A DNA stretch of 64,000 nucleotides, taken from contig NC_084704.1 in assembly GCF_033807575.1 (NCBI RefSeq), positions 31,597,968-31,661,967 of the forward strand, given 5' to 3'. The notes under the pieces were generated by a model. That model saw nothing but the letters and a program-made list of their open reading frames with translations, was not told the DNA's origin and did not search any database. The DNA comes from Cydia pomonella. Its lineage: Eukaryota; Arthropoda; Insecta; Lepidoptera; Tortricidae. The position numbers and the translations under genes are program-made. Position 1 is the first letter of the stretch. Each line of letters begins with the position of its first letter. Shown in pieces: positions 1-14,000 of the stretch.

Positions 1-1190
1 CGTAATGTACTATTATGTATCAGCCATTCTTATTTACCATCAGACCTGATGATGAAATGAAAATCCTATAAAACGGTACCCCCTGTGACCTTGTGATCGT
101 GTGATCCTATTGGGACCGTGCGAAGTGCGTGGTGGGGGTAAGTAAAGCGATCCCAGCGCGTAAGGTGGTAAAAATTTGAACTAACTGCGGATAGCGTCTT
201 TAACATTTCGTACAATTATATGGCTCGAAATGAAACTTTGATTTACGATTACTCCTGAAATATTCATTTAAATTGTATGGTGTAAGGGACCATTGTAATC
301 TGTATGAAATGCTTAATATAACTAACGTATTTATTTTGATAATTGTTAATAATGTATCCATGTAAATAGCTTTGCAAATGCCACATATTACGTGATCTTT
401 TTCTAGAAGTTAAGAATGGATATAGTAAGTTATCCTTAAAAGATAGACATTTCACATCGCGGACTTTTTTGTAGACCTATGAATGAGAAACAACCCCACC
501 ATACATTGTGTTGTTATAGCTCAAACGGATTAGGCAGCGCTTTCGATTAAAGCTCCTAGCCAGCGTGATTTTTTCCGACAACATCATTATATTTCAAACA
601 ATTTACACAAAACCTTACCAAGTTATATACTTAAGCCTTCCTCAAGAATCACTCTATTGATAGATGAAAGTCGTATGAAAATCCGTTCAGTAGTTTTTAG
701 TTTTGGAGTAGTTTTATAAGATGTAGTGAATTGACGTTTTCCCCTAGAATTGCGGACACTAGGTTGCGTGACAGTCATGCACGCTCCCAATAAGGGTTCT
801 GTTTTTTCCTTTTGAGGTACGGAACCCAAAAAAGCGGTAAGATTTTTCAAAAACTGCGCGTTCTGAACCCATGAATGACACTTTACGAAAGTAGCCTTAA
901 TTGTTATGAATAAAACACCTATAAATACTAATTACACGGTTTATTTAATATATTACATTATATTAGACATCATTGACTCTACCCCACTTTAGCCGAATCT
1001 TCTTTTCGTGCAATTTGAGCCACGAAGGCATATCCTTCGGCATTGGATGGGCATTAGGGAACCTGAAATTAAATTAAAATTGATTATGGCAATTTTAATA
1101 ACAAAACTTACTTGAACATCATACATATTACGCCATTTAACTTTGATCCTGATTATTGATATGTGTTATAAATAAAAAATAAACTAAACG
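1..1190. other. Repeat-bearing non-coding flank
   Basis: I see no gene here. About 620-845 is, on the minus strand, an old interspersed repeat beginning with the lepidopteran-type motif GGGTTCCGTACC followed by an A-rich run and a second GAACCC. The rest is AT-rich sequence with only short, unrecognisable open frames. Confidence 0.5.
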
Positions 1191-1203
1191 ATGCCGCCGT
1201 ATC

Positions 1204-1432
1204 TTTCGGTCTGGCCTAGTGGGTAGTGACCCTGCCTATGAAACCGATGGTCCCAGGTTCAAATCCTGGTAAGGGCATTTATTCGTGTGGTGAGCACGTA
1301 TATTTGTTCCTGAGGCATGGGTGTTTTCTGTATATGTATACTTAAGTATTTATAACTACTTATATATATCGTTGTCTAAGTACCCTCAACACAAGCCTTA
1401 TTGAGCTCACTGCGGGACTTAGGGAGTCAATT
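1204..1432 (+). repeat. tRNA-headed SINE, plus orientation
   Basis: The left end looks like a degenerate tRNA: GGTCTGGCCTAGTGGGTAG (A box) followed about 30 bases later by GGTTCAAATCC (B box). An AT-rich body with CTCAACACAAGCCTTATTGAGC follows. The same family lies in the opposite orientation at about 53345-53615, so this is a dispersed SINE, not a functional tRNA gene. Confidence 0.75.
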
Positions 1433-2041
1433 TTTTTTCCACACTTACAACTATCTTTACAGGTACTAAACCTAGGACAATAGTGTAACTATTAACAAAA
1501 AAATATTCTAACTTATGGCGCATATAACATAATGTGAACAATGTGGACTTTGTGGATTCAGTCAGAGAACACCAAAACAAATCAATGCTCTCGGCTACTA
1601 GGTTAAGGGTCCGCACAGCGCGCGTCAACGGCGCCTTCGTGAGCAGGTTGGTGCGCCCGCGCCGCTCGGCCAGCAGCCGCGGCCGGCGCCGCCGCCACAC
1701 GTACCTGTCGGGCACGTACAGGCTCACACAGCTCAACACTTGACTGTTGTAGGCTTTACCCCTTAGCAACCGAAACAAATATGTCGCCAAACTCAGCTCT
1801 CTGCGCACCTGCAACTCGTTGTAACCCACCATGCCCAGGACAAACAGCGTGGGATACATAAGAGGGTAAAAAGGATATACTCCATATTGCCGTAAATAAA
1901 TACAAATAACGAATAATTTAATTTTTTGTATGCGTTCGACCATTAACTGGTACTTCGCCTCATGCGGAGCCCAAATGACTGCGTTACATTCGAGGCTGCT
2001 GCGGACGAGAGCATTATAATATACGGCCGCAACTGCTCCAA
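1419..2041 (-). pseudogene. Non-LTR retrotransposon fragment (RT C-terminal region)
   Basis: An open minus-strand frame reads from about 2041, upstream of the first Met at 1943, to 1419. It carries features usual in the C-terminal part of LINE reverse transcriptases: a YYNALVRSSLECNAVIW stretch, then a basic RRRRPRLLAERRGRTNLL segment and APLTRAVRTLN...DLFWCSL. There are no RT catalytic motifs, no endonuclease and no 5' end, so it is a truncated, dead copy. It abuts the SINE at 1204-1432. The clade cannot be fixed from this piece. Confidence 0.7.
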
Positions 2042-2172
2042 TGTTCGTAAAACTATGAGATTTTGTAATAATCTCCTATAATATTTATTTATTTATTTAT
2101 TATCTATGTCTGGTGCTGGTTTTTGTTGCTAAAAATTGTCACACAAGGAAAATATGTAATACTTCTAATAAT

Positions 2173-2472
2173 AATAATTCAGCCTATATACGTCCCACTG
2201 CTGGGCACAGGCCTCCTCTCATGTGCGAGAGGGCTCGGGCTATAGTCCCCACGCTAGCCCAATGCGGATTGGGGACTTCACATACACCTTTGAATTTCTT
2301 CTCAGATGTATGCAGGTTTCCTCACGATGTTTTCCTTCACCGAAAAGCTAGTGGTAAATATCAAATGATATTTCGTACATAAGTTCCGAAAAACTCATTG
2401 GTACGAGCCAGGATTTGAACCCGCGACCTCCGGATTGAAAGTCTGACGTCATATCCACTCGGCCACCACCGC
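2173..2472 (-). repeat. tRNA-related SINE, minus orientation
   Basis: A 300-bp repeat starting CCTATATACGTCCCACTGC and ending at the tRNA-like head GGATTTGAACCCGCGACC...CCACTCGGCCACCACCG (B-box and A-box complements). A near-identical copy is at 42060-42353, a truncated one at 32694-32760 and a decayed one near 43480-43660. Confidence 0.85.
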
Positions 2473-2957
2473 TATTATGCTTATTCGAATCTATGTAATA
2501 CTTCTACTCGCCCTAATTTCTTTATATTAGTATTTCTAGGTACGAAATGTGGTAGTAGATCATGTGGAATTTCGTGTTTTTTCAGCATATCGTTTTAAAA
2601 TGAGAGCGTAACTCGATTGTATGGCGGCGGCGATGACGCGGTAATTTGTCAAATCAACCTTTAATAACATTAAAATTTCAAGTTAAGCCACGTGTCTTCG
2701 TGAATGACACGATCTATATACCAGTTAATAGAATCAGGCGCTACTTTCCGGAAATCCATATTAATTATAACAAAAAATATTACTTTGCTTATCCGCGAAA
2801 AGATAACATGCTAGTCAATCAGTGCTAACCCGTTATACTTATTTGCGTATTTTTACATGCAACTAATGTTCCCACACTCCCAGCGAAAAAATAAATACGC
2901 AAATAAATATAACAACCCACCACCGAAAATACAAAATTCGAGACGTATTTCGCCTCT

Positions 2958-3385
2958 CTACGAGGCATCCTCAGGAGATGTTGACGGTCCGAAGTTCCGA
3001 CGACTGAATTAGCTGCTGTCTAGAATGGTTGGCCATATTTATACCTTGATCACTCCCCCTACTGTGCAAGCATAAGTGATATGGAAAAATTCGTAATAAC
3101 AGCGATGACGCAACATTCAACTGTTCGTTAAGAATCAACCCCCTATTGTTGTATTTAATTATTTCTAACTGTTCCAGAACACTCAAACGCAATCCTTTCT
3201 CGCAATCATGTAAAATATCCAAAGAATGGTTCACAGATAAAACGTGGCCACTATCTATTAAGTGCTTAGCAAAAGTAGATTTTTCCGGATGGTTATGTCT
3301 GTATGACGTAACATGCTCTTTATACCTGGTAGCAGTAGTAAGGATCAAAGTCAAATGGCGTTCTAAAAGTTTTAATTAAATTTCG
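2958..3385 (-). pseudogene. Penelope-like retroelement C-terminal fragment
   Basis: The minus-strand frame encodes a segment reading RYKEHVTSYRHN, then STFAKHLIDSGH, then ILHDCEKGLRLSVLEQLEI. This pattern resembles the C-terminal GIY-YIG-type endonuclease region of Penelope-like elements. The frame begins with a non-ATG codon because the element is 5'-truncated, and no RT domain is present. The assignment rests on motif memory only. Confidence 0.6.
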
Positions 3386-3711
3386 AAAGATGGCAATAAA
3401 TTTACGTGGCTACTAAGTTTTCTTTGATAATACACCTCTTTTTCAAACTCTCTTTGATTATATGGAACCCTACACTAAGCATGGCCCCACATGCTCTTGT
3501 CAGCAGAGGGGTATACGCTCTTATTCTCTTGACCCGTGCGAATTAGTAGTAAAAACGGTTTCTTTTTCTCAGTTTTATAGTAAAAATAATTACACGTAAA
3601 TACGACGAGATCATTAATTTTACAATAAATTCCAAGATTTTGTAGTAGACAACACTGGCAATATACGTAAGTATACCCTGGATGGAAAAAATTACTGAAT
3701 TTTACTGTTAA

Positions 3712-3975
3712 GGCGCAGGGTAGGGCAAGGCATTCTCCATACAAACCTTGTGCAAGTTTTATTCGTTAGTTTTGGCATAGCATTTAATTTAATTTTTTTC
3801 TTGTATATAGGATATACGTAGAACTTGATGTAAATTTTTCTTTATTAAAAAAAAATATATAGCCCTCTAACAGAAAAATGAGCATATTCGCCAAAAATAA
3901 TAACTGTAGCGCAAACACATGCGAAGAAATACGCGCACAAAGTTTGTATGGAAAGAGCTTGCCCTACCCTTCACC
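3712..3975. mobile_element. TTAA-flanked MITE (264 bp, family 1)
   Basis: Flanked by TTAA on both sides (3708-3711 and 3976-3979). The ends are inverted repeats: GGCGCAGGGTAGGGCAAGG at the left and CTTGCCCTACCCTTCACC at the right, continuing inward as matching ATACAAAC...GTTTGTAT segments. A second copy is at 62401-62698. TTAA duplications are typical of piggyBac-type transposition; no transposase is encoded. Confidence 0.85.
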
Positions 3976-4272
3976 TTAACAAATACCAGTAATTAGCTGC
4001 GTAATAATTAATAATAGTCAGTCGCAGCAATAACAGATCAATCTAAGACTACTGCATTTTGTGTCGACACATCGTTTTCTAGTTTGCGCATGGTACAGTG
4101 CCATCTACCGACAAATTGAGTACCTATATTTTTTAAAGTTAAGGCATGGCAAGTTCTCCCAAAGTAAGCAACGGGAAAGGTAAGTGACTAGTCTTAATTA
4201 ACACATTTGTGGCTTACATTTGTGCATAGGGACCTTTCCATCAGAAAAGCCACATTTAATATGTTTGATTAG

Positions 4273-4440
4273 GTGGGTCCACACAGAATGGGCCGCCTCG
4301 TGAGGAAATAGCCGTTTGAAGAAGCTCGGTCGGTGGAGAAGCCTCCGCCGCATTGCCTCGGACAAGGCACGTCTACATCGACCGAGCTGCTTCGCGCGGC
4401 ATTTTCCTCGCGAGGCGGCTCGTTCTGTGTGGACCCGCCT
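4273..4440. mobile_element. GC-rich foldback MITE
   Basis: Terminal inverted repeats of about 33 bp begin GGTGGGTCCACACAGAA and end TTCTGTGTGGACCCGCC. The interior also folds on itself. Related elements with GGGTCCACACAGAGCGAGC ends lie at 19690-19848 and 42449-42575. Confidence 0.8.
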
Positions 4441-4865
4441 AATAGGTTAAAAAATATATAAAAAATTAAAACTTTTTGATTTGTTATCGCGTATTATGGA
4501 TGCGTTACTTCAGTTTGCGACTTAAAGGAAAGAGATACAACACAACGCAACAAACCACAAGGAAACTAAACTTTCCCAAAAGTCCCAATCATAAATAAAA
4601 TAAGTAGGACTCAAGAACTTTCAGTTTTTTTTTTAATTCGCAAACGAGTTTCATTCTTTATCCTTTAAACGCCACGCCTATCGTGTGCGGCGCGTCAACT
4701 CAAGAACTATCTTGATCTTTTAAAAAAAATATCTCAAATGAGCTTCATTCTTAATCCTTTAAGTGCCACGCCGATCGTGTGCGACTCAGGTAAATCAACG
4801 CGAACCTGGGCGGAATCCACGAAGGACGGCATTTAGTTGACGTCTTTGGCGGCCGAAGCGTTAAT

Positions 4866-5044
4866 TTACCTGAGTGGGGGCGCCGGTTTCTGGAAAGGAT
4901 TCTCGTTCTTAAATTTACGTAGCAAGTACTCCTTGTTGATCTTTTTCGGGTCACGGTACTTGTCCATGTAGATGTTGAACGGTTCCTTCTTTGGGTACCA
5001 CGTTTGGGGCTTGATGTAGGGCTCCGGGAAATCATATTCATATA
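4866..5044 (-). CDS. mRpL38: mRpL38 terminal coding exon (distant exon 4)
   Basis: This exon lies 15.1 kb downstream of exon 3. The acceptor reads TTTTTTTAACATTGCAG, then the exon encodes YEYDFPEPYIKPQTWYPKK and ends NPFQKPAPPLR before TAA at 4866-4868. The exon 3 donor CAG|GTAAGT at 20167/20166 supplies the single G completing the Val codon at the junction. Without this exon the protein would stop inside the conserved tail. Confidence 0.92.
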
Positions 5045-8000
5045 CTGCAATGTTAAAAAAACTGATATAGATATTGTTCCATTCAAACATGCAAACAACG
5101 TGTATTTCAAGTGGGTGAGATGCTTTTTGTTTAGTTGATTACAAAATAAAGTCAATATTTAAAACACGCCACCAATCGTGTGATACGCTTATAACTACAC
5201 TCGCGTGCAAAAGTCAGTGCCGGATTAAGATGTTTTGGTGCCCTAAGCATTTCTAGACCATGGTGCCCCCTGTCCCTAGAGTAATCATGATTATATTGAA
5301 TTTTCTTGGTAAATTGAGTCACGTCCAATGCCACATTACTGTTGAAAATAGAATCATCAACCTGTCACATCATTTTAGTAAAGTAAAGTAAAGTAAATCA
5401 TTTATTTTGCCAAACATTATGTGTAGTTGATGGATTACAAAGTTATTCAGTATCAATAATGTTTGTACCTTAATTTAGGCATGCAAAAGTTTAATTACAT
5501 ATTTACCTAAAACTAAACTATTATAACATTATTATACATTATCTATTTACAATACAAACGCAATACTTATTATTTACTTTTATAACATTGCCTAGTACTA
5601 CTAATAGGTACTGGTATTTATTTACTGTACACACTGTTTTGTCCATGTCCAGTTAACACTCATTGGCTTCACATGTAAGAAATTCGGATACTGAGTAAAA
5701 AATTTTTTTGCCTAGCCATTTATGGAGTGCTTTTTGGAACTGATTTATTGGAAGACCAGCTATACAAGACGGTAACTTATTATACAGTGTGATTGCCATT
5801 CCCATTACATTATTACGATAAAAAGCAGTTTGGCTTTTACATCCAATTAATTTGTGTAATCTATTGCTTCGGGCAGATGGATTACTCTCAGCTACCGTTT
5901 TAAATAGTTCTGGGTGTTTTTTGACAAATATGCACATTTCCGAAATATACATAGAGGGCAAAGGAAGAATGTTAAGCTTTTCAAATATTGGCTTGCATGA
6001 ATGTCTTCTTTTTAGGTTGCCTAATGCTCGTATACATTTCTTTTGAGCCTTAAAAGCTCTGTCTATCGATACCGAGTTTCCCCATACAATTATTCCATAT
6101 CGTAGCACAGATGACACATATCCATGGTACGCTTTAAGAGCTGTCTCTAAGGACGCAATTTTCTTAATTTTATTTAGTGCGAATACAAATCTGTTTATCT
6201 TCTTACATACTAGTTCTATATGATATTTCCAATTACAGTTTTCATCTAGTGTTACACCCAAAAATGTGGTTGAGTCTAATAATTCTATTGGTGCACCATT
6301 ATAATTGATATTTAGGTTTAATTTTTGACTTTGATACGTTTTAAATTGGATTGCTTTTGTTTTATTTACATTAATTTTTAATTGATTTATGTCCATCCAT
6401 TTAATTACATTATTTAAAGTATTATTTATGTCACTTTCAAAATTATTAGGATCTTCACATCTAAATATGATAGTTGTATCATCTGCGAATAATATACATT
6501 TATGAGTAGTTATGTCAGGGAGATCATTTATATACAGAAGGAATAAAACAGGACCAAGAATACTGCCCTGTGGGACTCCGGATTGGATGGTTTGGAAGTT
6601 CGAGCGTTCGAGCTTCCTTTCACCATTTATTTTTTTTGAAGTTTCTGTACATTGTTGCCGATTGCTTAAATAGCTCGCAAACCAGTCATAAGCTTTTCCT
6701 CGTATTCCGTAGTTGTACAGTTTCATCATGAGTATTCGGTGATTCACAAAGTCAAATGCTTTTGACATATCTAAAAAAAGAGCAACAACTGGAATTCTGT
6801 TGTCTACACATTCCGATATTAGCTTAACTAATGAAAAACACGCTAACGACGTAGATTTACCTTTTTGGAAACCATACTGCTCTGTTTTTAGAACTTTGTA
6901 TTTAGTGAGAAATGATATTAATTTAGTGGCCATAACCTTTTCAAAAATCTTCGCCAATACTGGAATGAGGGTAATTGGTCTATAGTTACTCATTTCTGAG
7001 CGATCCCCTTTTTTAAATATTGGTTTTACAAGTGAAAGCTTCAGACGCTCCGGAAATACTCCTTGCTCAATAGATATTGACAGTGCTCCTTGCTCAATAG
7101 ATATTTATCATGGATATTGACAGTGCTGCAGCAGTAACGTTGTAGTTAGAACAGTAGTGCTGCTGAAGTCGCCATCCGAATGCCACCTTTATCAAAGCGC
7201 CTATTTAAACGAAATGACCGAAATAACCTAATATATCATCATTATCATTCTGTGCTTGCTTTACTATGCAATTAAAACGTGTTTTGGTTCTCAATCCTCA
7301 AATAATCCCCAGTGTAGGCAACATGACTTATACACCTGCCCAAGAGTACCCTGAAAGTTTTGAACAGTGTATTTAATTTATTGAAGGCCGTGCGATGCCA
7401 TAAATATATAATAAAGGTGAAAAAAAGCCGGAAGCCCAGAACATCCGACCGTGTCGGGAATTCGTGCGAGGTCGAAGGCCGAGCCAACCGATGTCCAAGT
7501 GTAAGCGAAGACATTGGCCGTGCTCTGCGCAGGATTTTTCAACCTCTTAAGCTTTTGGGCTTGGCTCTGACTCAACTAAGGGCCAAATTTAAAAAGCAAA
7601 TTATTGAGTACGGAAACGAAACTTAATCACGTATAATTAAGTTTTAAAATTACCTCCGACGTTTTAGGGATGGCGTTGTCCCTATGGTCTCGGAGAAGAC
7701 TGGCTAAAGTCGACATCATTATCTTGACGTTGGAGGTAATTTTAGAACTTAATTCAACGCGATTAAGTCCCGTTTTCGAAAATAATAATGTGTAAAGGCA
7801 AAGTCTATGGCTGAGATTATAACAAGGCTGAAGGCGCGGAGCATCCGATTGGCGCTTACGAATGAGGTTACAAAAGGTCGAGCTGCAAGAAAGCAGAGCT
7901 TGAAATTGATCAATGGCGAAAAGTGGACGAGGCCGAAGGCCGAGCTGCGAGAGAGGAAAGCTTGGATTTGTATCCATGGCCATAGTGTAAGTTTTTTTTT

Positions 8001-11000
8001 TTATGATACAGTAGGCAAACGTGCAGACGGATCACCTGATGGTAAGCGATTACCGCCATCCGTGTAAGTGAGGCAGAAGATCGACTTGCGAAAACGTTAC
8101 GTTTTAAAGTGTCTTTTTGATGTTAAAAGTCGAAAAGTCAAAAGCATTTATTTGTTGTTAGCCAAACATACAGTTGCTAACAGTTAGTTGTCACTTGATT
8201 ATTCGGCAAAATGAAATTATGCGAATAATTGGCTGCGAAATGACATTTGGCAATATAACTATCGGCAATGATTTAGAGAACCTCTAGAAGGCATAAGACC
8301 CACCAACTGAAACAGTGGCTTGAAATCGAAGTTATGTAATCACCTGTATGTATTGCTTGGCCTTTGGATTTATTCGAATGCGCGACTTGATAGGATTCTT
8401 TCGATTGTCGACCTTCGCGGGGCCCCTTATAACACTTAAAAAATTGACAATTAGGTTGTGGCTCGGCCTGGCCGACAAATCTGGCGTGCAAGAGAGCAAA
8501 TTCGCTACAAAATCGGTAGCCTATGTCGAAAAATCGGCTGACGGGTAGGCGACCCCGACCGCAAGATTTTTTGGCCATGGGCCTCCGCGTAAGGTGTAAG
8601 GTCGAATCAAAGGCCTACGTTGAAGACGTGCTTACGTGTCCTTACTCTCTTACTATTACGTCCTTTCGGTTTTCCTACTTGTACACGTATAAAAAGTTTC
8701 ATAATACTAATTTTTTTGCCTACGATTTTGGTGCCCCCCTAGACGTGGTGCCCTAAGCAAGTGCTTATTTTGCTTAAGGGTTAATCCGGCACTGGCAAAA
8801 GTATTGTATCACATTGCATTTTTTCAACTGCACCCAATATAAACCGGTAAACCGGTTAATTTCGCTAAATTAATTTTAATGTGATCATACAATACAATAC
8901 AATACAAATCCTATTTATTGCACAACCTCTGAAAATAATGTACATGGAAACACATAAAAAACATGAAGATAGAGGTAAACAACAGGCGGCCTTATCGCTA
9001 CAGAGCGATCTCTTCCAGACAACCTTTAGGTAGTGGAGAACTGAAACTAAAATTAACTAATTAGGAGGTGCAAAAAAACTAAATAGCAAACTAAATCATG
9101 TCATGATCATGTTCCTTGAAGCATGCCCTCCCATCTCGAACTAGTTATAATTATTTCTAAATCGATATCAATAGATGGCGCCAAATGTCACAATCAGCCA
9201 TTACGAAATTATTATCCTACATATTAAGACATATTTAACATGCCATAAATTAAAAACACTATAAATGAAATGTAAACATTAATAACAACACGAATTCAAT
9301 GCATTAATTTACAAAATTTGACACCACAATTATATTGCGATTTGCGAGTTTTGCGACTGACTACGTTATGGGCAACAGCGCACGACGGATATAGCTGTCG
9401 AAGTAATAATGAATATCGTCACTAGATGGAGCCACCACGATTCTAGTACGTTTTACGCATGAATCGAGTATTCAACTGGATCAGCCATGAGCGGTGGATA
9501 GGAGGGAAATGACCGAACGGGATAGTCTTATTTATCTTTCAGTAGGAGTAGCAAAGAAAGCATTATTATTGTTTGTCCTTGTCACATAATGTTGAAATGT
9601 GAGGACATTTTTTTATTCCCACCGTGAATTTAGTATAGTTTGTGGTACCTACACATAACCCGACCAAATTATAGATTATGTTGTCAGGGATCTTAAATTT
9701 TTTTTTTTAATTTCGTCGCATTGCGTAACTTCTTAGCTCAATAGTGGGACCAGAGTTTAGCCCTAAAAGTTATGATAATTCTAAAGATGGAAAAGTTATG
9801 CTTATATGGCATGGGACATATTTTTAAGCATATTTGTAATATAAAAGTTAGAACGAGCGTCAGATATAAATTAGGTATATAATATATTCTCTTATTAATG
9901 ATTGTTATGTGTTGTCGAGGGAGGTAAAATAATGTAATTCTCAGTATACTAAGTGATATTTTTTTTTATAATCTATTATCCTCATTAAACCAAGATTAAA
10001 ATTATGTGGGCGCCATGAGGGATTTTGCCTGGTGTTTGACGGGGTTTCTTTGGTTACCTAGTGTGTGTGCACTGTTGTGCATCCATCCAAAAAGGTCATA
10101 GCGATCGGTACGCTCTGGTGAAATAGTGGGGCACTTTAATTACAAAAAAATAATCTCTCTCACAAGTGGGATCCCCGGATTTATGACTATAAATTTCGGT
10201 AATTCGAAATCAATTACCGGAATTTATAGATTAATTGAAAAACCAAATAAACCAGTTATTTTTAAAACCAAATAAAGTTAGGAGAAAACTTAATTCTCGC
10301 CGGGGTTCGATACTCGGACCTCCCGCTCGCTAGTCTACGCATCTACCGCTGAGCCATTGTGACAGTTAATGCAGTTACGAAAATTGCTCATCAGTTACAA
10401 CTGTACCCTTCATAGTCATGTAAGTCACATGGAATTTGCAACCTTAGCGCTAAGATGTAAAGTTCACAATAGGATGAATTTACTTAATCATTACATGGTT
10501 TTTGAATATTGAATTAAGATGCAAAGTTTAAGCTTCAAATATTTAGATTTTTTTTTAATGTAATAATTTGTTAAACTAGAATTAGCTTTTTGTTTTGTGG
10601 ACATTAAATTAAAGTTATTAAATCCACGACAATACCTCTACGTTCTTAAGTTAATAGACAAAGCTAAAAATTTTGAAAAATAGGATAGTTGCTTAAAAAT
10701 TAATATGCGTTACAGAAATATTAAGGAAAGTTAGAAATTCCTGTGAATAGCTTGCATTATAATAGCACATAATAATCTATTTTAAAAGGCGCCAAATTCA
10801 TAGCCACGCGCGCTGGACCGTCGACGTGCCGGAGCGCGCGAGCCAATCGTAGCCGACCTAGTGGTAGCGAGCGATACCACGCCCCGCTATGCCGCGCAAG
10901 CGCTGCGTTTGTCTTTTAGAATCGTATTAAGGTTTAACCCTCCATAATGCGTGGTTTAAAACGCACATAGCCCATTTTTTGAAGTACATATCGACACAGT

Positions 11001-14000
11001 ATGACTCTAGACACAAACTTTGTGGCCCTAAAAAGTGCTTCAACTGGTCAAATGTAAGCATTGAAAGCAATGTAACAACACAAGTAGGGTTGCAAAGCGT
11101 CCGTCAAGCGGCGCTCGGCAACATAAATATTCACTTTTAGAGACCCTCGTTTTTGATAAATGACCGGTCATTTGTGACATTTATGGTCATCTTGGTCATT
11201 TAAATTTACAGGCTTAGAGCAATAATTAGTCTTATTTGATGTTAAACTTAAATGAGTTAAACTTTCAACTGCTTCATTCGCGGCAGCTGACATTCACAGG
11301 GCTTCATTATGCATCTTTCTCAACTATATTGGTGATAAAATAGAAACCTGGTGCATATAAATAAGCTGCTCTAACTCTATAAACTATCATCATGTCATTC
11401 CAGATCTAGAGCAGAGCCCAACTGGGGAAGTACCTCCACCTTACAGAAAATCGCAGCCAAATAACACTAGACCCTACTCATAGTGTTGTGTTCCTGCCGG
11501 TGAGTAAGGTTGCCAGAGCTCAACGAGGGTGGGAGGGGGTTAGGGTCGGCAACGCGCATGTAAGTCCTCTGGAGTTGCAGGCGTACACAGGCTACGGATA
11601 CTGCTTACCATCAGGCAGGCCGTATGCTTGTTTGCCACCGACATAGTATAAAAAAAAAAAGAAAAAAATCATCTGACAAAATATCAATCAAAAGACGAAG
11701 ACTGATATTTATTTACCAGTGTGCGTTTGCAAAGTTAGATTGACAATACGACGTATTATATTTGTAGGTTCGCATTTGTTTTTAATTTAATATGGGCTCA
11801 TCTTCGATTTCATATTGTTCGTATCGGAGGAACCATATAGGCGTAGGCGAACCCTACGCAGCCCCTGAAGGCCACCGAGGTGCATCTGTGTGCGTAAGCA
11901 TACTACCATACAACTAGGTATTATTAGCGGTGCACGGTGGCGCGAAGGACATAACCTTATTAAGGCGCTACGCGCCGTTTTCGTCGAAAAACGGTTTCTA
12001 GTCTAGAGGCTATTTCTTCTAAATGGGTTAACAAAAAATTGTGGAAAAGATATATATGAATGTTCATTTTATGTACAACAATAGCATCATTTGACTTTTA
12101 TCGTAACATTTATAGTTTCCCGGCAAAAAAAATACACATACAAAAAGACACTGCTCATTTCTACTAAATTAATCGATTAAATTATTTTTAAACTAAAAAA
12201 ATATTTTTTAACAGGTTCTGCGAATACAACACAGCTTTTGCTAATCAGTTAATATTTTTTTAAGAAATCGTTTATTTTTTGACATTTCGTGCGTTTGCAG
12301 CTCGAAAAAGACATGAACGTCAGTCATGTGCCAGCTTTTAGACGAGGAGGCTGTATCACTTGTCGCTCCGTGCCTTCCTTGCACTATGAATGCTTGTGCA
12401 TTTCCCAAGTGCTATAATATCGGAGTAATTGCGGCCAAAGAATAAATAACTGCAGAAAGCTGGGTTGTGACTCGCTTTAGCGCGCGAAACATGGTGTTTC
12501 GCAGCTTATTGTTATGAACGTAATGACACTATTTCCACTTGTGTTTGAGAAAGCTTTTTTAAATATATGTATAATAAGTGTTTTCTAACATGCGCGGACA
12601 TATAGGCATTCGAATTTTGAGTTTTGTAATAAATTTCGATTCCTAAAAAAATATAATTAATTGATTAACATAGGCTATCTATTTACGTTGTATATAGATA
12701 GTTGTTTCTTTTTATATTTAAAAATAATTAATCGATTAAATTCAGAAACCATAAAATTTTCAGGATTAATAAACTACCTATTAAAACGTGGTTAGTTTTT
12801 TCTAGGATTGTAAAAAAAAAAGTATAAAATCGGCGCTCGGCAACATAAATATTTATTTGTGCAATAAGAAAAAAAAAACACTGTTATGTACCTTAGTTTC
12901 GAATGCCTCCGAACGTGGTGCATATTATACTCTACTCTACGAAATTAATTTTATTTTGGAAACTAATAATGTAAGATATAAGGCTGACAATCGCTTTTGT
13001 CGTCGAGATATGAACAGGACATTTACTCAAACGGCTTTATACCGGCCTAAGCCGCCAATGTAATATCAAAAGTTAGTATCGGTGTAACATGCTCCGGGCG
13101 CCGTTTCATGTTTAATCGTCTGAAATTCATAGATTAGCATAAAAATGCACGTAAAACCCAATTTCAATCAAAAAATCTTAAAATTACAACTTTGATTTGC
13201 GTGTCTTTTTCATAGAAACCAAAAACTATTATTTTTATTAAACCACACTCGATACGGATATATGAAGTGTGCCACAAAATCATAAATAATTCGTGGTGTA
13301 TGGTGTATTTTGTGTGTGTGTCCTACTGCGAGGTTACTACAGTACCTTCACCAAATGCATGATCTACTCATATCAAACAACAAAACGTCTGCAAAAGATG
13401 ATACTCAAATACGAGTATACTCGTACCGCCACCCACGTGCCTCTGCACTGCATCTTATTCTTTGAACGTCGTTGCGTGCGATCGTCATGAGACATGAGAT
13501 TGTCGCGGGGACAGAGCGCTTAGCTTCGCTCCGAGGCCCCGACGCTCAAGGGCATTGGGCCGACAATCGTCTTAATACTTGCGACTTACGTCAAAAAACA
13601 TTATCTATTAGTCTATTATTTTGCTTACGTTGTATATTCATACGGAAAATTATAACATAATTGCCTTTTCCATTGTGTAACTGCCTTTTGTACGACAATG
13701 TAAATTTTTAACATGAAGTTAACTTTTAATAGTTTGAATTGATTGGCAAGAATCTGAACAGTAAAAAAGATTTTTATTTATTTAATGGAGTTAAAGAGGT
13801 ATTGAGGCTATTCCCGTATATTTTTCGGTCATTTGAAAATAATGAACTCGAACGTTACAAGTTGATTGTTTTCTAATAAGAAATCTTCATTACATTTACA
13901 AAAAAATAAACAAAAAAAAAGACCGACCGCGCTCGAGTAAATCAAGGTCACGTTTTTTTTGTAACTTTGTGACCCTGCTACTCTCTTATATATTAAAAAC

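Noticed and set aside
1204..1280. tRNA gene
   Set aside because: A and B boxes are present but the cloverleaf is poor and the same sequence recurs within a SINE at 53.3-53.6 kb.
4751..5155. 134-codon minus-strand frame overlapping mRpL38 exon 4
   Set aside because: Wrong frame; the frame encoding YEYDFPEPYIKPQ matches MRPL38 and joins exon 3 in phase.
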